Source of the DNA: an uncultured Granulosicoccaceae bacterium | GTDB lineage: Bacteria; Pseudomonadota; Gammaproteobacteria; Granulosicoccales; Granulosicoccaceae | Length of the DNA stretch: 64,000 nt | Assembly: GCA_937957915.1 (NCBI GenBank) | Contig: CALGNZ010000047.1 | Location: 62,001 to 126,000, forward strand | Direction: 5' to 3' | The notes under the pieces: model-generated | What the model saw: only the letters and a program-made list of their open reading frames with translations | Databases searched by the model: none | What the model was told of the DNA's origin: nothing | Program-made: the position numbers and the translations under genes | In this document: piece after piece, positions 8,271 through 17,313 of the stretch | How the letters are laid out: every line of letters begins with the position of its first letter | Numbering within the stretch: position 1 is the stretch's first letter

Positions 8271-9038
8271 ATGACTGATTTCTCTTTCTATTTCCCCTCA
8301 ATACTCTCAATGTCCACGATGTGTGTGATCGTGTTTTGCGCTGCCATCGTGCAAGCGTGTCTGGGGATGGGTTATGGACTCACCGCTGCGCCGTTGCTGG
8401 CTTTAGTCGACCCTGTGTTCGTGCCAGTGGCGACAATAATAATTGGTATGATTTCAAGCTCTATTGGCGCTGTTGGCGAACGAAATCAGATATTGTGGAA
8501 AGATGTCTTTTACGCGGTTACCGGTCGTCTGGCGGGGGCGGCAATGGCTGTAATATTGATAGCACTCGTTATCGACAAAAACGGCTTTTTAATACTTTTT
8601 GGCAGTGCTGTCGGCATAGCGGTTTTGCTGTCTGCTTTTGGACATTCACTTCAGAAATCCGTGCACAGCCTGCTTGCCATGGGTTCGATCTCCGGACTGA
8701 TGGGTACTATAACCGGTGTTGGCGCGCCGCCGCTCGCTTTGGTATACCAAGGTAGCTATGCTGGTCACGCACGCCCCACACTGGCAGCGATTTTCGCAAT
8801 TGGCTGTGGGTTTTCACTACTTATGCTGATGGTTATTGGTTGGGTTGGCGTGCCGGAAATAGTTATTGCCGCTAGTATGCTTCCTCCTATGTTTGTGGGT
8901 ACAGCAGTTGGTCAAAAATTGCGTTCAAGATTTGAGCACCGGTATCGATTCGCGGTTCTCATATTGTCCGGTGCAGCCGCCGTTTTACTAATTATCAAGG
9001 GGTTGGGAGTGTATGCAGCCGATGCTCTGCCCATGTGA
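8271..9038 (+). CDS. TauE/SafE family sulfite/organosulfur exporter-like permease
   Basis: A 255-residue integral membrane protein with about eight hydrophobic segments and the family pattern of two related halves. The first half has VQACLGMGYGLTAAPLL (the usual Gly-x-Gly-Gly-Gly-type start). The second begins near MGSISGLMGTITGVGAPPLALVY, the matching repeat with the conserved Gly-x-Gly-x-Pro. TauE/SafE proteins move sulfite, sulfoacetate, sulfolactate or related anions across the inner membrane. No sulfur-metabolism operon surrounds it, so the substrate is open. The gene is single, with intergenic regions of over 400 bases on both sides. Confidence 0.88.
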   Translation: MTDFSFYFPSILSMSTMCVIVFCAAIVQACLGMGYGLTAAPLLALVDPVFVPVATIIIGMISSSIGAVGERNQILWKDVFYAVTGRLAGAAMAVILIALVIDKNGFLILFGSAVGIAVLLSAFGHSLQKSVHSLLAMGSISGLMGTITGVGAPPLALVYQGSYAGHARPTLAAIFAIGCGFSLLMLMVIGWVGVPEIVIAASMLPPMFVGTAVGQKLRSRFEHRYRFAVLILSGAAAVLLIIKGLGVYAADALPM

Positions 9039-9764
9039 ACATGCTATTTTATCTGGTTTTCATAGACGATTTTCATTAGCTATTTAGGGCACGTCTGTCA
9101 CGTCTTTGGTCGGTGTCGTCCGTGTTCAAAGGCCCCTGTAAGATCTGCACAACCCCCCGAAATTAAAAACGACCGACCTATGCTGCATAGTGGAAAAAGC
9201 GGTGATGAGGTCTGCAGAAATTGAATATTCGCTGTAGCTCAATTTCGTTTAAGAGGCAGCCGCTGATGAGCTCAAGGGCGGGTATAGAGGATCATCACAA
9301 CAGTGAAACACTTACGCCAGGTGATCCTATCAATATGTTTCTTTGTGTATGGCTAAAGCGGCGCAAAACAGTTGCCAAAACGTTGTCGCGTGGTTCGATT
9401 TTGTCGTACGTGTTTTCTCTATTTGCACTTCCAGGGGGCTTGACACTGCATCATACACAGAAAAAGTTTCTCCCGATCGATCCTTGATAATCACGTGCAC
9501 AGGTCGGCATTACGCAGTATATGTGTGTGCAAGCGCCACAACTTCAGTATTCCGTGCAACTGCCTTCTATGCAGTGTATTTCCAGTGTGGTAAATTTGCG
9601 GTGCAACGGAGTGTTGTGGCCTGACGCAATGAGTGGTACTGATTCGGGCAACTCTGATGATGGGCGTTGTCAGTTTCGTTGAGGCCAACTTGAATGAATT
9701 GAGCAGGTCAATCCAGGCAGACAAATCGCTAGTTCTAATTAAAAAGTAATTTGAAGGTGAACTC
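9039..9764. other. Long intergenic region upstream of cold-shock gene
   Basis: These 726 bases carry no convincing gene. Two short plus-strand frames around 9221-9624 lack ribosome-binding sites and protein-like composition. A TTGACA hexamer occurs near 9439 but has no matching -10 box at normal spacing. Part of the region is likely to be a long untranslated leader of the cold-shock gene, as is common for CspA-type mRNAs, but no defined structure could be shown by eye. Confidence 0.4.
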
Positions 9765-9989
9765 GTGTCAAAATCTATTGGAAAGGTCAAATGGTTCGAT
9801 AATGCCAAAGGATATGGCTTTATCCTGAATCAGGACGACGAAGATGTATTCGTACACTACCGGGCCATCATTGGAGATGGTTACAAATCCCTCAATGAAG
9901 GGGAAGATGTAGAATTTATTCAGACCAAGAGTGAAAAGGGGTGGCAGGCAGCCGAAGTAGAAAGAATGCTGATGGAGGAGCATCACTAG
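9765..9989 (+). CDS. Cold-shock domain protein (CspA family), copy 1
   Basis: A 74-residue single cold-shock domain protein that should bind single-stranded RNA/DNA and act as an RNA chaperone. RNP1 is KGYGFI (about 15-20) and RNP2 is VFVHY (about 28-32). The start is GTG at 9765 with a good GAAGGTG site 6-8 bases upstream; no ATG suits the domain. It is closely related to the product of the gene at 27165: both share [13 protein letters not shown] and KGWQAAEV. The C-terminus is extended by EEHH. The domain follows DED with VFVHYRAIIGDGYKSL, an unusual longer loop compared with E. coli CspA, shared by both copies. Confidence 0.93.
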   Translation: MSKSIGKVKWFDNAKGYGFILNQDDEDVFVHYRAIIGDGYKSLNEGEDVEFIQTKSEKGWQAAEVERMLMEEHH

Positions 9990-10089
9990 CCCGCACTATT
10001 TTTGAGGAGACGCGGTGCTCTGGAATTGGTCTTTGCCCGGAACCTTGAATCCTCACGAATAATGCGCGCTAGCGCCTGCACTAACGGAC

Positions 10090-10121
10090 AATTTCGGGGT
10101 ATCACAAATTACCCCGAAATT
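10090..10121. terminator. Perfect 12-bp inverted repeat (hairpin) after cold-shock gene
   Basis: AATTTCGGGGTA at 10090-10101 and its exact reverse complement at 10110-10121 flank an 8-base loop. It lies 100 bases past the cold-shock stop, in the 409-base gap before the YtkA-like gene. No T tract follows on either strand, so it is not a classical intrinsic terminator. It could still stop or protect the csp transcript 3' end, or be a protein-binding dyad. The rest of the gap shows nothing. Confidence 0.45.
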
Positions 10122-10398
10122 AAACCAACCCGATAAGAACCCCCCTTGTATGTAGCTTAATCCTGTCAGCCTCTCGGGCCAGACTGTCTGTTTAGACAGT
10201 AGCTTCTGGTTTTGTTGATTGCGATTATGGAAGCGCTTACATAATGGTGTCCATTGCACCGATAACCAGCTCCAATCACGTCGCCTGCGGTATTCCTCTG
10301 GCTTTATTTCCTTGTTACTCAGGATCCGAGAATAGTGTCAGATAACGGCCGGATTCTTGCTGTTTCCGACCGCCCACGTTTAGCTTTCCAAATTGTTT

Positions 10399-10833
10399 AT
10401 GCGTAAAAATTCCGGAAGAACTGCCTTCTTTGGCATTTGCCTGCTGTGCTGCCTTGCGATGGCTGGTAGATCGTCTGATTCGGCTGAAAATAAAATTTGG
10501 CAGAAAACTTCGGACCAGGGACAGTTTTTGGTAGATCTTATTGCGCCGGACTCACACATTGGACTAAGTGAGTTTCAAACCTGGCAATTGGTGATTCGTG
10601 ATACAGGCTCGAACCTGGGAGTCTCACCGGTGCGCGTTGTGGTTGCGGGTGGTATGCCTGCCCATGGGCACGGTTTGCCGACACAACCGCAGGTAACCGA
10701 CCATCTTGGTGATGGACGTTACCAACTGGAGGGATTGATGTTTAATATGGCAGGTTCGTGGCAACTAATATTTGAAATCACAACAAGTGAGCATTCTGAT
10801 CGGATCGTCTTTGACTTGATGATTGACCACTAA
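10399..10833 (+). CDS. Exported YtkA/FixH-like domain protein
   Basis: A 144-residue protein starting at ATG 10399. The signal peptide is about 1-24 (MRKNSGRTAFFGICLLCC, then LAMAG). The mature part has an immunoglobulin-like beta fold of the YtkA/FixH type: a FQTWQLVIRD strand, GGMPAHGHGLPTQPQV, DGRYQLEGLMFNMAGSWQL and a last strand IVFDLMID. The MPAHGHG segment with two His and one Met recalls copper- or heme-assembly accessory proteins, but no oxidase or copper genes are adjacent. The cysteines lie within the leader and do not form a lipobox. It should be periplasmic. Family placement is by motif and moderately sure; function is unknown. Confidence 0.72.
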   Translation: MRKNSGRTAFFGICLLCCLAMAGRSSDSAENKIWQKTSDQGQFLVDLIAPDSHIGLSEFQTWQLVIRDTGSNLGVSPVRVVVAGGMPAHGHGLPTQPQVTDHLGDGRYQLEGLMFNMAGSWQLIFEITTSEHSDRIVFDLMIDH

Positions 10834-11286
10834 CGGGTCTCTGAAATATCCAGCTAAAACATGTTGGTGTGAGAGGTAAGTGACTCGCACTGTCCCTGCG
10901 ATAACGGTTACCCAAACCGCGTCGTATCTCGCGCGATTTCACTCGGGCTAAACTGCACATTGGCAGACTACACGTTTCAGGTGATCCGTTTAGCGCAATC
11001 GCCTGGTATACCCGATGCTGCCAACACACAGGCTCATTAGCGATTTAGGTTAAACTGTCAGCTAACAGGGTATCGGAAATGTACGTTATCCAGCTGCAAA
11101 AGGCGTTGTTTGCCGCCCTGACTCAAAGCCTTCTATCCTCGTTCCACTGGCTCTGTTCAACTGGCCCGTTTGTACTAGCATAAGTGAGGCGCTGAAGTAA
11201 AACAGCTTCTGTGTCGTGTCAGTGGATGAAAAATTATCTTGCCAATGCCTGCTGGTTGGGTACAACACTTGTTTGAAAAATTTCTC
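10834..11286. other. Intergenic region, no recognised feature
   Basis: These 453 bases separate the YtkA-like gene from the amine-oxidase gene. Short frames on both strands have no ribosome-binding site and no family resemblance. I see no clear promoter, hairpin or repeat. Confidence 0.4.
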
Positions 11287-12594
11287 ATGCCTCGTAACCT
11301 GCTCTACAGCAATGACCCTGTCGCTCTATATCCTGACTCCTGGTATGCGTCCAGCGCAGACCTGCAACCGATCAGGCGTAGTTTGCAAGAGAATTTGCGT
11401 TGTGATGTGTGTGTTATTGGTGCTGGATTTACTGGCCTGTCGGCTGCTCTAAATCTGGCTGAGGCTGGTCTGAATGTCGTTGTGCTGGATGCACATCGTG
11501 CAGGTTGGGGCGCTTCGGGTCGTAACGGCGGGCAGTTGGGGTCTGGTCAACGGCAGGAACAAACTGATCTGGAGGAATCCTATGGTTACGATCAGGCACA
11601 TGCATTGTGGCAGCTCGCGCAACGTTCCAAGTCACTGGTAAAGGAGTTAATCGACCGCCACGATATCGCATGCGATTTCCAGCCGGGAATAATGTATACC
11701 GATCACAAGGACCGATACTCGGCGGCCACAGAACAGTATGTCGATAAGCTTCGACGTGACTACAAATATAATCAAATAGAGTTTCTCTCTCGACGTGAAA
11801 CAACTGATATCCTCGGAACGGATGCATATCACTCATCGTCCATTGATTCTGGAGCAGGACATCTGCATCCGCTTAAATATGCACTGGGTCTTGCAAGGGC
11901 AGCGGAAGCGGCTGGAGCAAGGATCTATGAAGGTACCGAAGTACAGCAGATAAAGAGTGGTGACCCGGTATCCGTAGGTACAAAAGAGGGTAGTGTAGCG
12001 GCGTCGTTTTTGGTGCTGGCGTGCAATGGCTACCTGGGAAATTTGCATTCCGAAGTTGCTACCCGAGTTATGCCAATCAATAACTTTATCATTGCAACAG
12101 AGCCTCTATCGACAAGTCTTTACAACGAAATAATTCGCAACAACATGGCCGTTGCGGATTCCAGATTCGTTGTCAATTACTATCGAAAATCTGCAGATAT
12201 GCGGCTTTTGTTCGGAGGTCGAGAAAGCTATGGGTACCAGTTTCCAAAAGATATAAAAAGTTTTGTTCGCAAAGCCATGGTTAATATCTATCCACAACTT
12301 ACCGATGCCAGAATTGACTATGGATGGGGTGGCACACTGGCAATTACGATGAACCGGTTGCCGCATGTGAAGTCGCTGGCTACCAATATATTCAGTGCGT
12401 CCGGGTATTCGGGACATGGGGTAGGGATGGCCACTTTATCTGGCAATCTAGTGGCTGGTGCTTTGCGCGGAGAGCATGACGGTTTTAGTGTTATGGATAG
12501 CATAAGCCACCGGCGATTTCCCGGTGGTATGAAGTTTCGCTCGCCATTGTTAAAGCTTGCGATGCTCTACTACTCATTACGTGACCGATTCTAA
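11287..12594 (+). CDS. FAD-dependent amine oxidoreductase (gamma-glutamylputrescine oxidase-like, DAO family)
   Basis: An FAD enzyme of about 435 residues, expected to oxidise an amine or amino acid. From ATG 11287, an N-terminal SWYASSA segment is followed by the dinucleotide-binding motif CVIGAGFTGLSAALNLAEAG, then AGWGASGRNGGQLGSGQRQE, the flavin-binding stretch typical of PuuB/ordL proteins. Near the C-terminus are YGWGGTLAITMNRLPHV and FSASGYSGHGVGMATLSG, also typical. An in-frame ATG at 11245 and a TTG at 11239 would add 14-16 residues; neither has a good ribosome-binding site, and family members begin close to the NxxxLYPxSWYA segment, so I prefer 11287. No other putrescine-pathway genes are near, so the substrate is uncertain. 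Confidence 0.85.
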   Translation: MPRNLLYSNDPVALYPDSWYASSADLQPIRRSLQENLRCDVCVIGAGFTGLSAALNLAEAGLNVVVLDAHRAGWGASGRNGGQLGSGQRQEQTDLEESYGYDQAHALWQLAQRSKSLVKELIDRHDIACDFQPGIMYTDHKDRYSAATEQYVDKLRRDYKYNQIEFLSRRETTDILGTDAYHSSSIDSGAGHLHPLKYALGLARAAEAAGARIYEGTEVQQIKSGDPVSVGTKEGSVAASFLVLACNGYLGNLHSEVATRVMPINNFIIATEPLSTSLYNEIIRNNMAVADSRFVVNYYRKSADMRLLFGGRESYGYQFPKDIKSFVRKAMVNIYPQLTDARIDYGWGGTLAITMNRLPHVKSLATNIFSASGYSGHGVGMATLSGNLVAGALRGEHDGFSVMDSISHRRFPGGMKFRSPLLKLAMLYYSLRDRF

Positions 12595-12610
12595 GACTGG
12601 GTGGTCATGA

Positions 12611-12627
12611 GCGACCGGACAGGTCGC
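12611..12627. terminator. Short hairpin between convergent genes
   Basis: GCGACC at 12611-12616 and GGTCGC at 12622-12627 form a 6-bp G+C-rich stem with a 5-base loop. It lies in the 81-base space between the amine oxidase and the convergent uvrD. No T run follows, so terminator function is only a possibility. Confidence 0.3.
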
Positions 12628-12675
12628 GTTACGGAGTTGTTGCAATTTTTCGGCTGAACTAACAGTGTCAACTGT

Positions 12676-14853
12676 TCAGGCCGTATTTAATGCTTCGAGT
12701 TTGGCGTAGGCCAACACCAGCCATTTGCTGCCTACGGTTTCAAAATTCACGTAGACACGGGCGTGTGCGCCCTGGCCTTCGTAGTCCGTGACAGTGCCTT
12801 CGCCGAATTTACCATGCATCACGCGCTGGCCAATACTCAATCCTGTTGTGTTGTCCTCGCGTATTGCTTTTCGTTGTGGAGTCTGCACCATTGGCCGGCT
12901 TACATTCAGCCTTGGTCGAATTTCCATAATAAAGTCTGAAGGTATCTCAGATATAAAGCGTGATGGCGTGCTGAAGTGATCGCGGCCGTATAACCGTCTG
13001 TGTTCTGCCATCGTCAAAAACAGGCGTTGTTCTGCACGTGTAATACCGACATAACAAAGACGTCGCTCCTCTTCGATTTTTCCACTCTCTTCCACCGAGC
13101 GCTTGCTTGGAAATAGCCCCTGCTCCATGCCAGTAATAAATACCAGTGGAAACTCGAGGCCTTTCGCAGAGTGCATTGTCATTAACTGCACACAATCTTC
13201 GCCTTCGTCTGCCTGGTTATCTCCGGCTTCAAGTGCGGCGTTTGACAGAAATGCATCGAGCTGCGACATTTCGGGCATGTCTTCCGGCACATCGATTGGT
13301 GCTCCTGCAGCACCCACTAATTCAAGCAGGTTCTCAACTCTGGCTTCGCCTTTTTCCGTGCGATCCTTCTTATAGTGGTCGAGCAAGCCACTGTGTTCAA
13401 TCACATATTCTACAGTCTTGTCCAGCGACAATTCACTGGTCTCTTTTCGCATATTCATGATCAATGTCATGAACCCGCTGACCGCCGTAGACGCTCTGCC
13501 TTTAAGCGCATTGGCTGTGAGGATTTCAGCGCATGCATGCCATAGCGATACGTTTGCTTCCCTGGCGGCGTTGCGGATAGAAGACAGTGTTTTATCGCCA
13601 ATTCCACGGGGGGGCTGGTTTATGGCGCGTTCGAATGAAACGTCGTCGTCGCTCAGGCTGATAAGCCGCAGGTAGGCAAGTGCATCTTTGATTTCCATGC
13701 GTTCGAAAAATCGCAAACCGCCGTAGACACGATAGCGAATCCCCGCTCTGAAAAATGCTTCTTCCAGCACACGCGATTGTGCGTTAGAGCGATACAATAT
13801 TGCGGCGTCAGACCGGCGCCCTCCGGTATTGATGTGCTCCATAATCCGCTCGACAACAAAGCGGGCCTCGTCACCTTCGTTGTAGGCGCTGTAGAAAGTG
13901 ATTGGGTCTCCTTCACCAATATCTGTCCACAGATTCTTGCCTAAACGGTCTGTGTTGTTTTCGATCAGAGCGTTTGCAGCATTAAGAATGTTGCCGGTCG
14001 AGCGGTAGTTGCGCTCCAGGCGAATCACTCTGGTACCTGGGAAATGCTGGTTGAAATTCAGGATATTTTCGACTTTGGCACCACGCCAGCCATAGATTGA
14101 TTGATCATCATCGCCAACTGCGAACAGGTTACCGGTATCCCCTGCGATCAACCGTAACCAGGCATACTGGATAGTGTTTGTGTCCTGGAATTCATCAACT
14201 AACAAGTGTCGAAACCGTTTCTGGTAGTGCTCGAGCAGTTCGTCGTTGTCGCGCAGGGTTTCCAGTGCGCGTAATAACAACTCTGCAAAATCTACCGCGC
14301 CGGCCAAATCGCAGGCAGTTTGGTAGGCCGTATAAATACGGATCATCTGCTGCTCTGTGGGATCGCCGTCGTCTCGAATGTGTTGAGGCCTGAGGCCCTC
14401 GTCCTTTTTCTCGTTGATGTACCACATTGCATTGCGCGGTGGCCATTTTTTCTCGTCCAGATCAAGGCCCCGTATTGCGCGTTGCACCATACGACGCTGG
14501 TCTTCTGAATCAAGGATCTGGAAAGTTTGTGGCAGTTTTGCCTCTTTCCAGTGAATGCGCAGAAATCGGTGGGACAGGCCATGAAAGGTGCCAATCCACA
14601 TCGGGCCGATGGCGGTGCCAAGCAACTCTTCGACGCGGGCCCGCATCTCGCCCGCAGCCTTGTTGGTGAAGGTAACGGCGAGAATGCCGAACGGCGAGAC
14701 ACCTTCAACCTGATTGAGCCATGCTATCCGGTGGGTAAGAACCCGGGTTTTACCGCTTCCCGCACCGGCCTGAATGAGGAGTGGACCGGGCTCAGCGGTA
14801 ACCGCATCGCGTTGTTCGGTATTAAGAGCATCGATTAAGTGGGAGACATCCAT
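12676..14853 (-). CDS. uvrD: DNA helicase II UvrD
   Basis: A 725-residue superfamily 1 helicase, the expected length for UvrD. It translocates 3'-5' and works in nucleotide excision and mismatch repair. Motif I (Walker A) is AGAGSGKT at about 29-36, motif II LLVDEFQDTNTIQY, motif III VGDDDQSIYGWRGA, motif IV RLERNYRS, motif V TMHSAKGLEFPLVFITG and motif VI YVGITRAEQRLFLT. The C-terminal Tudor-like tail (GQRVMHGKFGEGTVTDYEG) is the UvrD/PcrA element that contacts RNA polymerase. The start at 14853 gives the usual MDVSHLIDALNTEQRDAV opening; its ribosome-binding site is weak. Single gene; an SOS box was not recognised upstream. Confidence 0.96.
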   Translation of the reverse strand: MDVSHLIDALNTEQRDAVTAEPGPLLIQAGAGSGKTRVLTHRIAWLNQVEGVSPFGILAVTFTNKAAGEMRARVEELLGTAIGPMWIGTFHGLSHRFLRIHWKEAKLPQTFQILDSEDQRRMVQRAIRGLDLDEKKWPPRNAMWYINEKKDEGLRPQHIRDDGDPTEQQMIRIYTAYQTACDLAGAVDFAELLLRALETLRDNDELLEHYQKRFRHLLVDEFQDTNTIQYAWLRLIAGDTGNLFAVGDDDQSIYGWRGAKVENILNFNQHFPGTRVIRLERNYRSTGNILNAANALIENNTDRLGKNLWTDIGEGDPITFYSAYNEGDEARFVVERIMEHINTGGRRSDAAILYRSNAQSRVLEEAFFRAGIRYRVYGGLRFFERMEIKDALAYLRLISLSDDDVSFERAINQPPRGIGDKTLSSIRNAAREANVSLWHACAEILTANALKGRASTAVSGFMTLIMNMRKETSELSLDKTVEYVIEHSGLLDHYKKDRTEKGEARVENLLELVGAAGAPIDVPEDMPEMSQLDAFLSNAALEAGDNQADEGEDCVQLMTMHSAKGLEFPLVFITGMEQGLFPSKRSVEESGKIEEERRLCYVGITRAEQRLFLTMAEHRRLYGRDHFSTPSRFISEIPSDFIMEIRPRLNVSRPMVQTPQRKAIREDNTTGLSIGQRVMHGKFGEGTVTDYEGQGAHARVYVNFETVGSKWLVLAYAKLEALNTA

Positions 14854-15141
14854 GTGTGGATTTTATCAGATAACTTGCGGTGTCCGGGGGTAGTGAAGCA
14901 CGTGTATTTCTCAATGGTCGACATTTTCGGTATTACTTGACGATTCGTACTGCGTTGTATGCACAATCATCCGTTCCTATGGCCCTCGTCGCATACGGAT
15001 TGGCGGATTTCTTCGGTATCGACAGGGAGCGCAAGGTCCGTATGCTCAGGTCTTTGTGAGATCGGTTCTTACTGGCACATAGGCTGCTACTAGGGTGTGT
15101 TCGCGCCATTTTGGTTCGGCAGATACATTTCAGGGCAGAGT

Positions 15142-16260
15142 ATGTGCAATTTTAATTTGGTGAGTGATCGAATCCTCGGGACTCTGGTGAGTGTCATTTG
15201 TTCGCTGCTTACATTAATGGCATTTCCCACTGCAGCGGATCCGCTTCTGCAGCCGTTTGAATTACACGCACCAATTGAAACAGAGTCAAAATTACCATCT
15301 TCGGGCGCTGCGCTGGCAGGGCCTATGGAGCAGGTGATGCGATCTGTTGTGCGGGTTGATGCGCTGGTGCCGGAAACGGCTCGTACGGCATCAACGTATG
15401 GCCGAGAGCGTACCGGAACCGGGGTGGTGATCGATGCTAACGGGCTGATCTTAACCGTTGGTTATATAGTCGCTGAAGCAAGTTCTGTATTAGTAACGTT
15501 CTCCGATGGAGATAAAGTCCCGAGTGAAATTGTGGCCTATGATCACGCCAGTGGTGTGGCATTGCTACGCGCCAGTAAGCACATCGCAACTCGACCTATC
15601 AAGCTGGCCAAATCAGATACCACCACGAAAGGTGAACACGCATTGATAATTCCTTTCAATGGAGAGGATGCGGTGCGTGCTGTAAAAATTGGCAAAATTA
15701 AAGAGTTTATCGGTGGTTGGGAGTATGTGCTGGACGATGCCATACATACCTTTCCACCGAGCACCGATTTTGCGGGTTCGGCGCTACTGTCGCAAAAAGG
15801 AGAGTTGTTAGGTGTTGGTGCACTGGTGACTATCGACATCGATATTGATCCAAAAATTCGTGTGCCCGGCAACGTGTTTATCCCAATCTCGGCCGTCAAA
15901 GGTATATTGGGGGATTTGCTGACCAGCGGTCGCTCCAGCGAATCTCACAGGCCGTGGATCGGACTGCATCTGAAAGAAACAAAAGACGGGATTAAAGTAA
16001 GTGCGGTGGAAGATGAAAGTCCGGCTGCAGTGTCCGGGATACAGCCTGGCGATACAATAGTAGCGGTCGAACAACACAAGCTCAAAAGCCTGACTCACTT
16101 TTATCATAAGGTTTGGAGTGAGCATGAGCCCGGCGATAAAATTCACCTTTTAGTTGTACGCGACGAACAATATGCAAATGTGCCGGTAGAAACGGTCGAT
16201 TTGCATAAGTGGCTGAATTTTGAAAAAGCCACGCCGGCAATTACGGAGCTGGAAGATTAG
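15142..16260 (+). CDS. Exported HtrA-like trypsin-fold protein with PDZ domain and lost catalytic triad
   Basis: A 372-residue protein from ATG 15142, with a signal peptide (about 1-32), a trypsin-like domain (about 60-240) and one PDZ domain (about 265-355; GIQPGDTIVAVEQHKL). The fold follows HtrA/DegP closely, but all three catalytic positions are replaced. ILTNNHVV becomes ILTVGYIV (His to Tyr108), TDIALL becomes SGVALL (Asp to Gly138) and GNSGGPL becomes FAGSALL (Ser to Ala211). It is therefore a pseudo-protease, perhaps a peptide-binding chaperone or sensor in the periplasm. A GTG at 15097 would extend the N-terminus and blur the leader. The downstream neighbour, 65 bases on, is an equally degenerate GGDEF membrane protein. 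Confidence 0.82.
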   Translation: MCNFNLVSDRILGTLVSVICSLLTLMAFPTAADPLLQPFELHAPIETESKLPSSGAALAGPMEQVMRSVVRVDALVPETARTASTYGRERTGTGVVIDANGLILTVGYIVAEASSVLVTFSDGDKVPSEIVAYDHASGVALLRASKHIATRPIKLAKSDTTTKGEHALIIPFNGEDAVRAVKIGKIKEFIGGWEYVLDDAIHTFPPSTDFAGSALLSQKGELLGVGALVTIDIDIDPKIRVPGNVFIPISAVKGILGDLLTSGRSSESHRPWIGLHLKETKDGIKVSAVEDESPAAVSGIQPGDTIVAVEQHKLKSLTHFYHKVWSEHEPGDKIHLLVVRDEQYANVPVETVDLHKWLNFEKATPAITELED

Positions 16261-16325
16261 TGCTGGTGCAGGACGGGTTGTCAGTATGCGTTTGCTAGTC
16301 TGCAGTACTACACTGGAATATTGAA

Positions 16326-17159
16326 TTGTTATCGATTGCTCTTCTTACAACAGCTGGCCTGTTGGCGCTTGCATGTGTACTGGTTTATCGCACCCACAAA
16401 CTACTGTCCAACCACAAGCTGCGTCAGGCATGGTTGCGATTTACCTGTTTACTGGCGACCGTAACCACTTTTGTGCTGTTCTTCGGTATTTCGACTGTTG
16501 TTTTCACCGAAACTTCAGAACTGGGTATCTACTTACTCCCTCCGTGTTTTGCAGCGTTGTGCCTATCGCTCTCACTGTTAATTCGACAGACGCTCATACA
16601 CTTGCGGCATCTCTATCAGCGCGATGGTATTGGTATATTTGATAAAGTCACAAATGTTCACAATCGATACTATCTTGAGCAACGCCTGGAGGCGGAAATA
16701 GCACGAAGTAATCGATATAACACGCCATTAGCTCTGGTATCGGTTGAAGTAAATGGCTTTGAAAGCCTGAGTGATGAGTACGGTCATCAGGCAGGTGATA
16801 TGGCTGCGTCCGTGGTAGCTCAATCGCTAAAAAATACACTTCGAGAAACAGATGTTATTACGCGGTACCACCCTGGATGTTTTCTACTCATACTTCCCGA
16901 TACACCTGAGGGAAATGTATATTCGTTGATTGCCCGACTTGAAAATGCTTTGAACAACAGGGTAGTTATTAAAGGAAGTGAGAGCGAAAAATCACTTTGT
17001 ATTACTGTCAGGTTCGGTATCTCCACGTGCACTCTGGCAACCTGTAGCGCTCAGGAATTAATCACAAAAGCCCTGGAAATGCCTGGAACTGACAACAAGA
17101 AGATGTCAGTAGTTAAGCCTGCAGATTCGGTCGGTCAAGAGCGCTTCGAGTTAACCTGA
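16326..17159 (+). CDS. Membrane protein with degenerate GGDEF domain
   Basis: A 277-residue protein: three hydrophobic segments (about 1-21, 39-61, 67-90) and then a GGDEF-fold domain (about 103-265). The frame DKVTNVHNRYYLEQRL, YGHQAGD and RFGIST place it in the diguanylate cyclase family. However, the signature is HPGCF (182-186) in place of GGDEF, and the metal-binding stretch VDxDxFK reads VEVNGFE. It should not make c-di-GMP; it may bind a partner or nucleotide. The start is TTG 16326, since there is no ATG before the membrane segments and the TTG gives a complete first helix. It lies just downstream of the HtrA-like pseudo-enzyme, probably in one transcript. Confidence 0.8.
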   Translation: MLSIALLTTAGLLALACVLVYRTHKLLSNHKLRQAWLRFTCLLATVTTFVLFFGISTVVFTETSELGIYLLPPCFAALCLSLSLLIRQTLIHLRHLYQRDGIGIFDKVTNVHNRYYLEQRLEAEIARSNRYNTPLALVSVEVNGFESLSDEYGHQAGDMAASVVAQSLKNTLRETDVITRYHPGCFLLILPDTPEGNVYSLIARLENALNNRVVIKGSESEKSLCITVRFGISTCTLATCSAQELITKALEMPGTDNKKMSVVKPADSVGQERFELT

Positions 17160-17313
17160 ACCCGGGGTAAACTCTCTTTCCTGGCGAATCGATGTGCAGA
17201 TGTAACAATAGTTGTAGTTTTTCCGGTTTAAATTTCAGTCTCAAGACGTCAACATAGGATTCTTCCGGTGTTAAACTGGGAAAACGTTGTGCCGTATTTG
17301 ACAGGAGACAACC

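Noticed and set aside
9221-9624. Two short plus-strand frames upstream of the first cold-shock gene (about 88 and 93 codons)
   Set aside because: No ribosome-binding site, overlapping frames, no recognisable motif and biased composition; more likely leader or spacer DNA.
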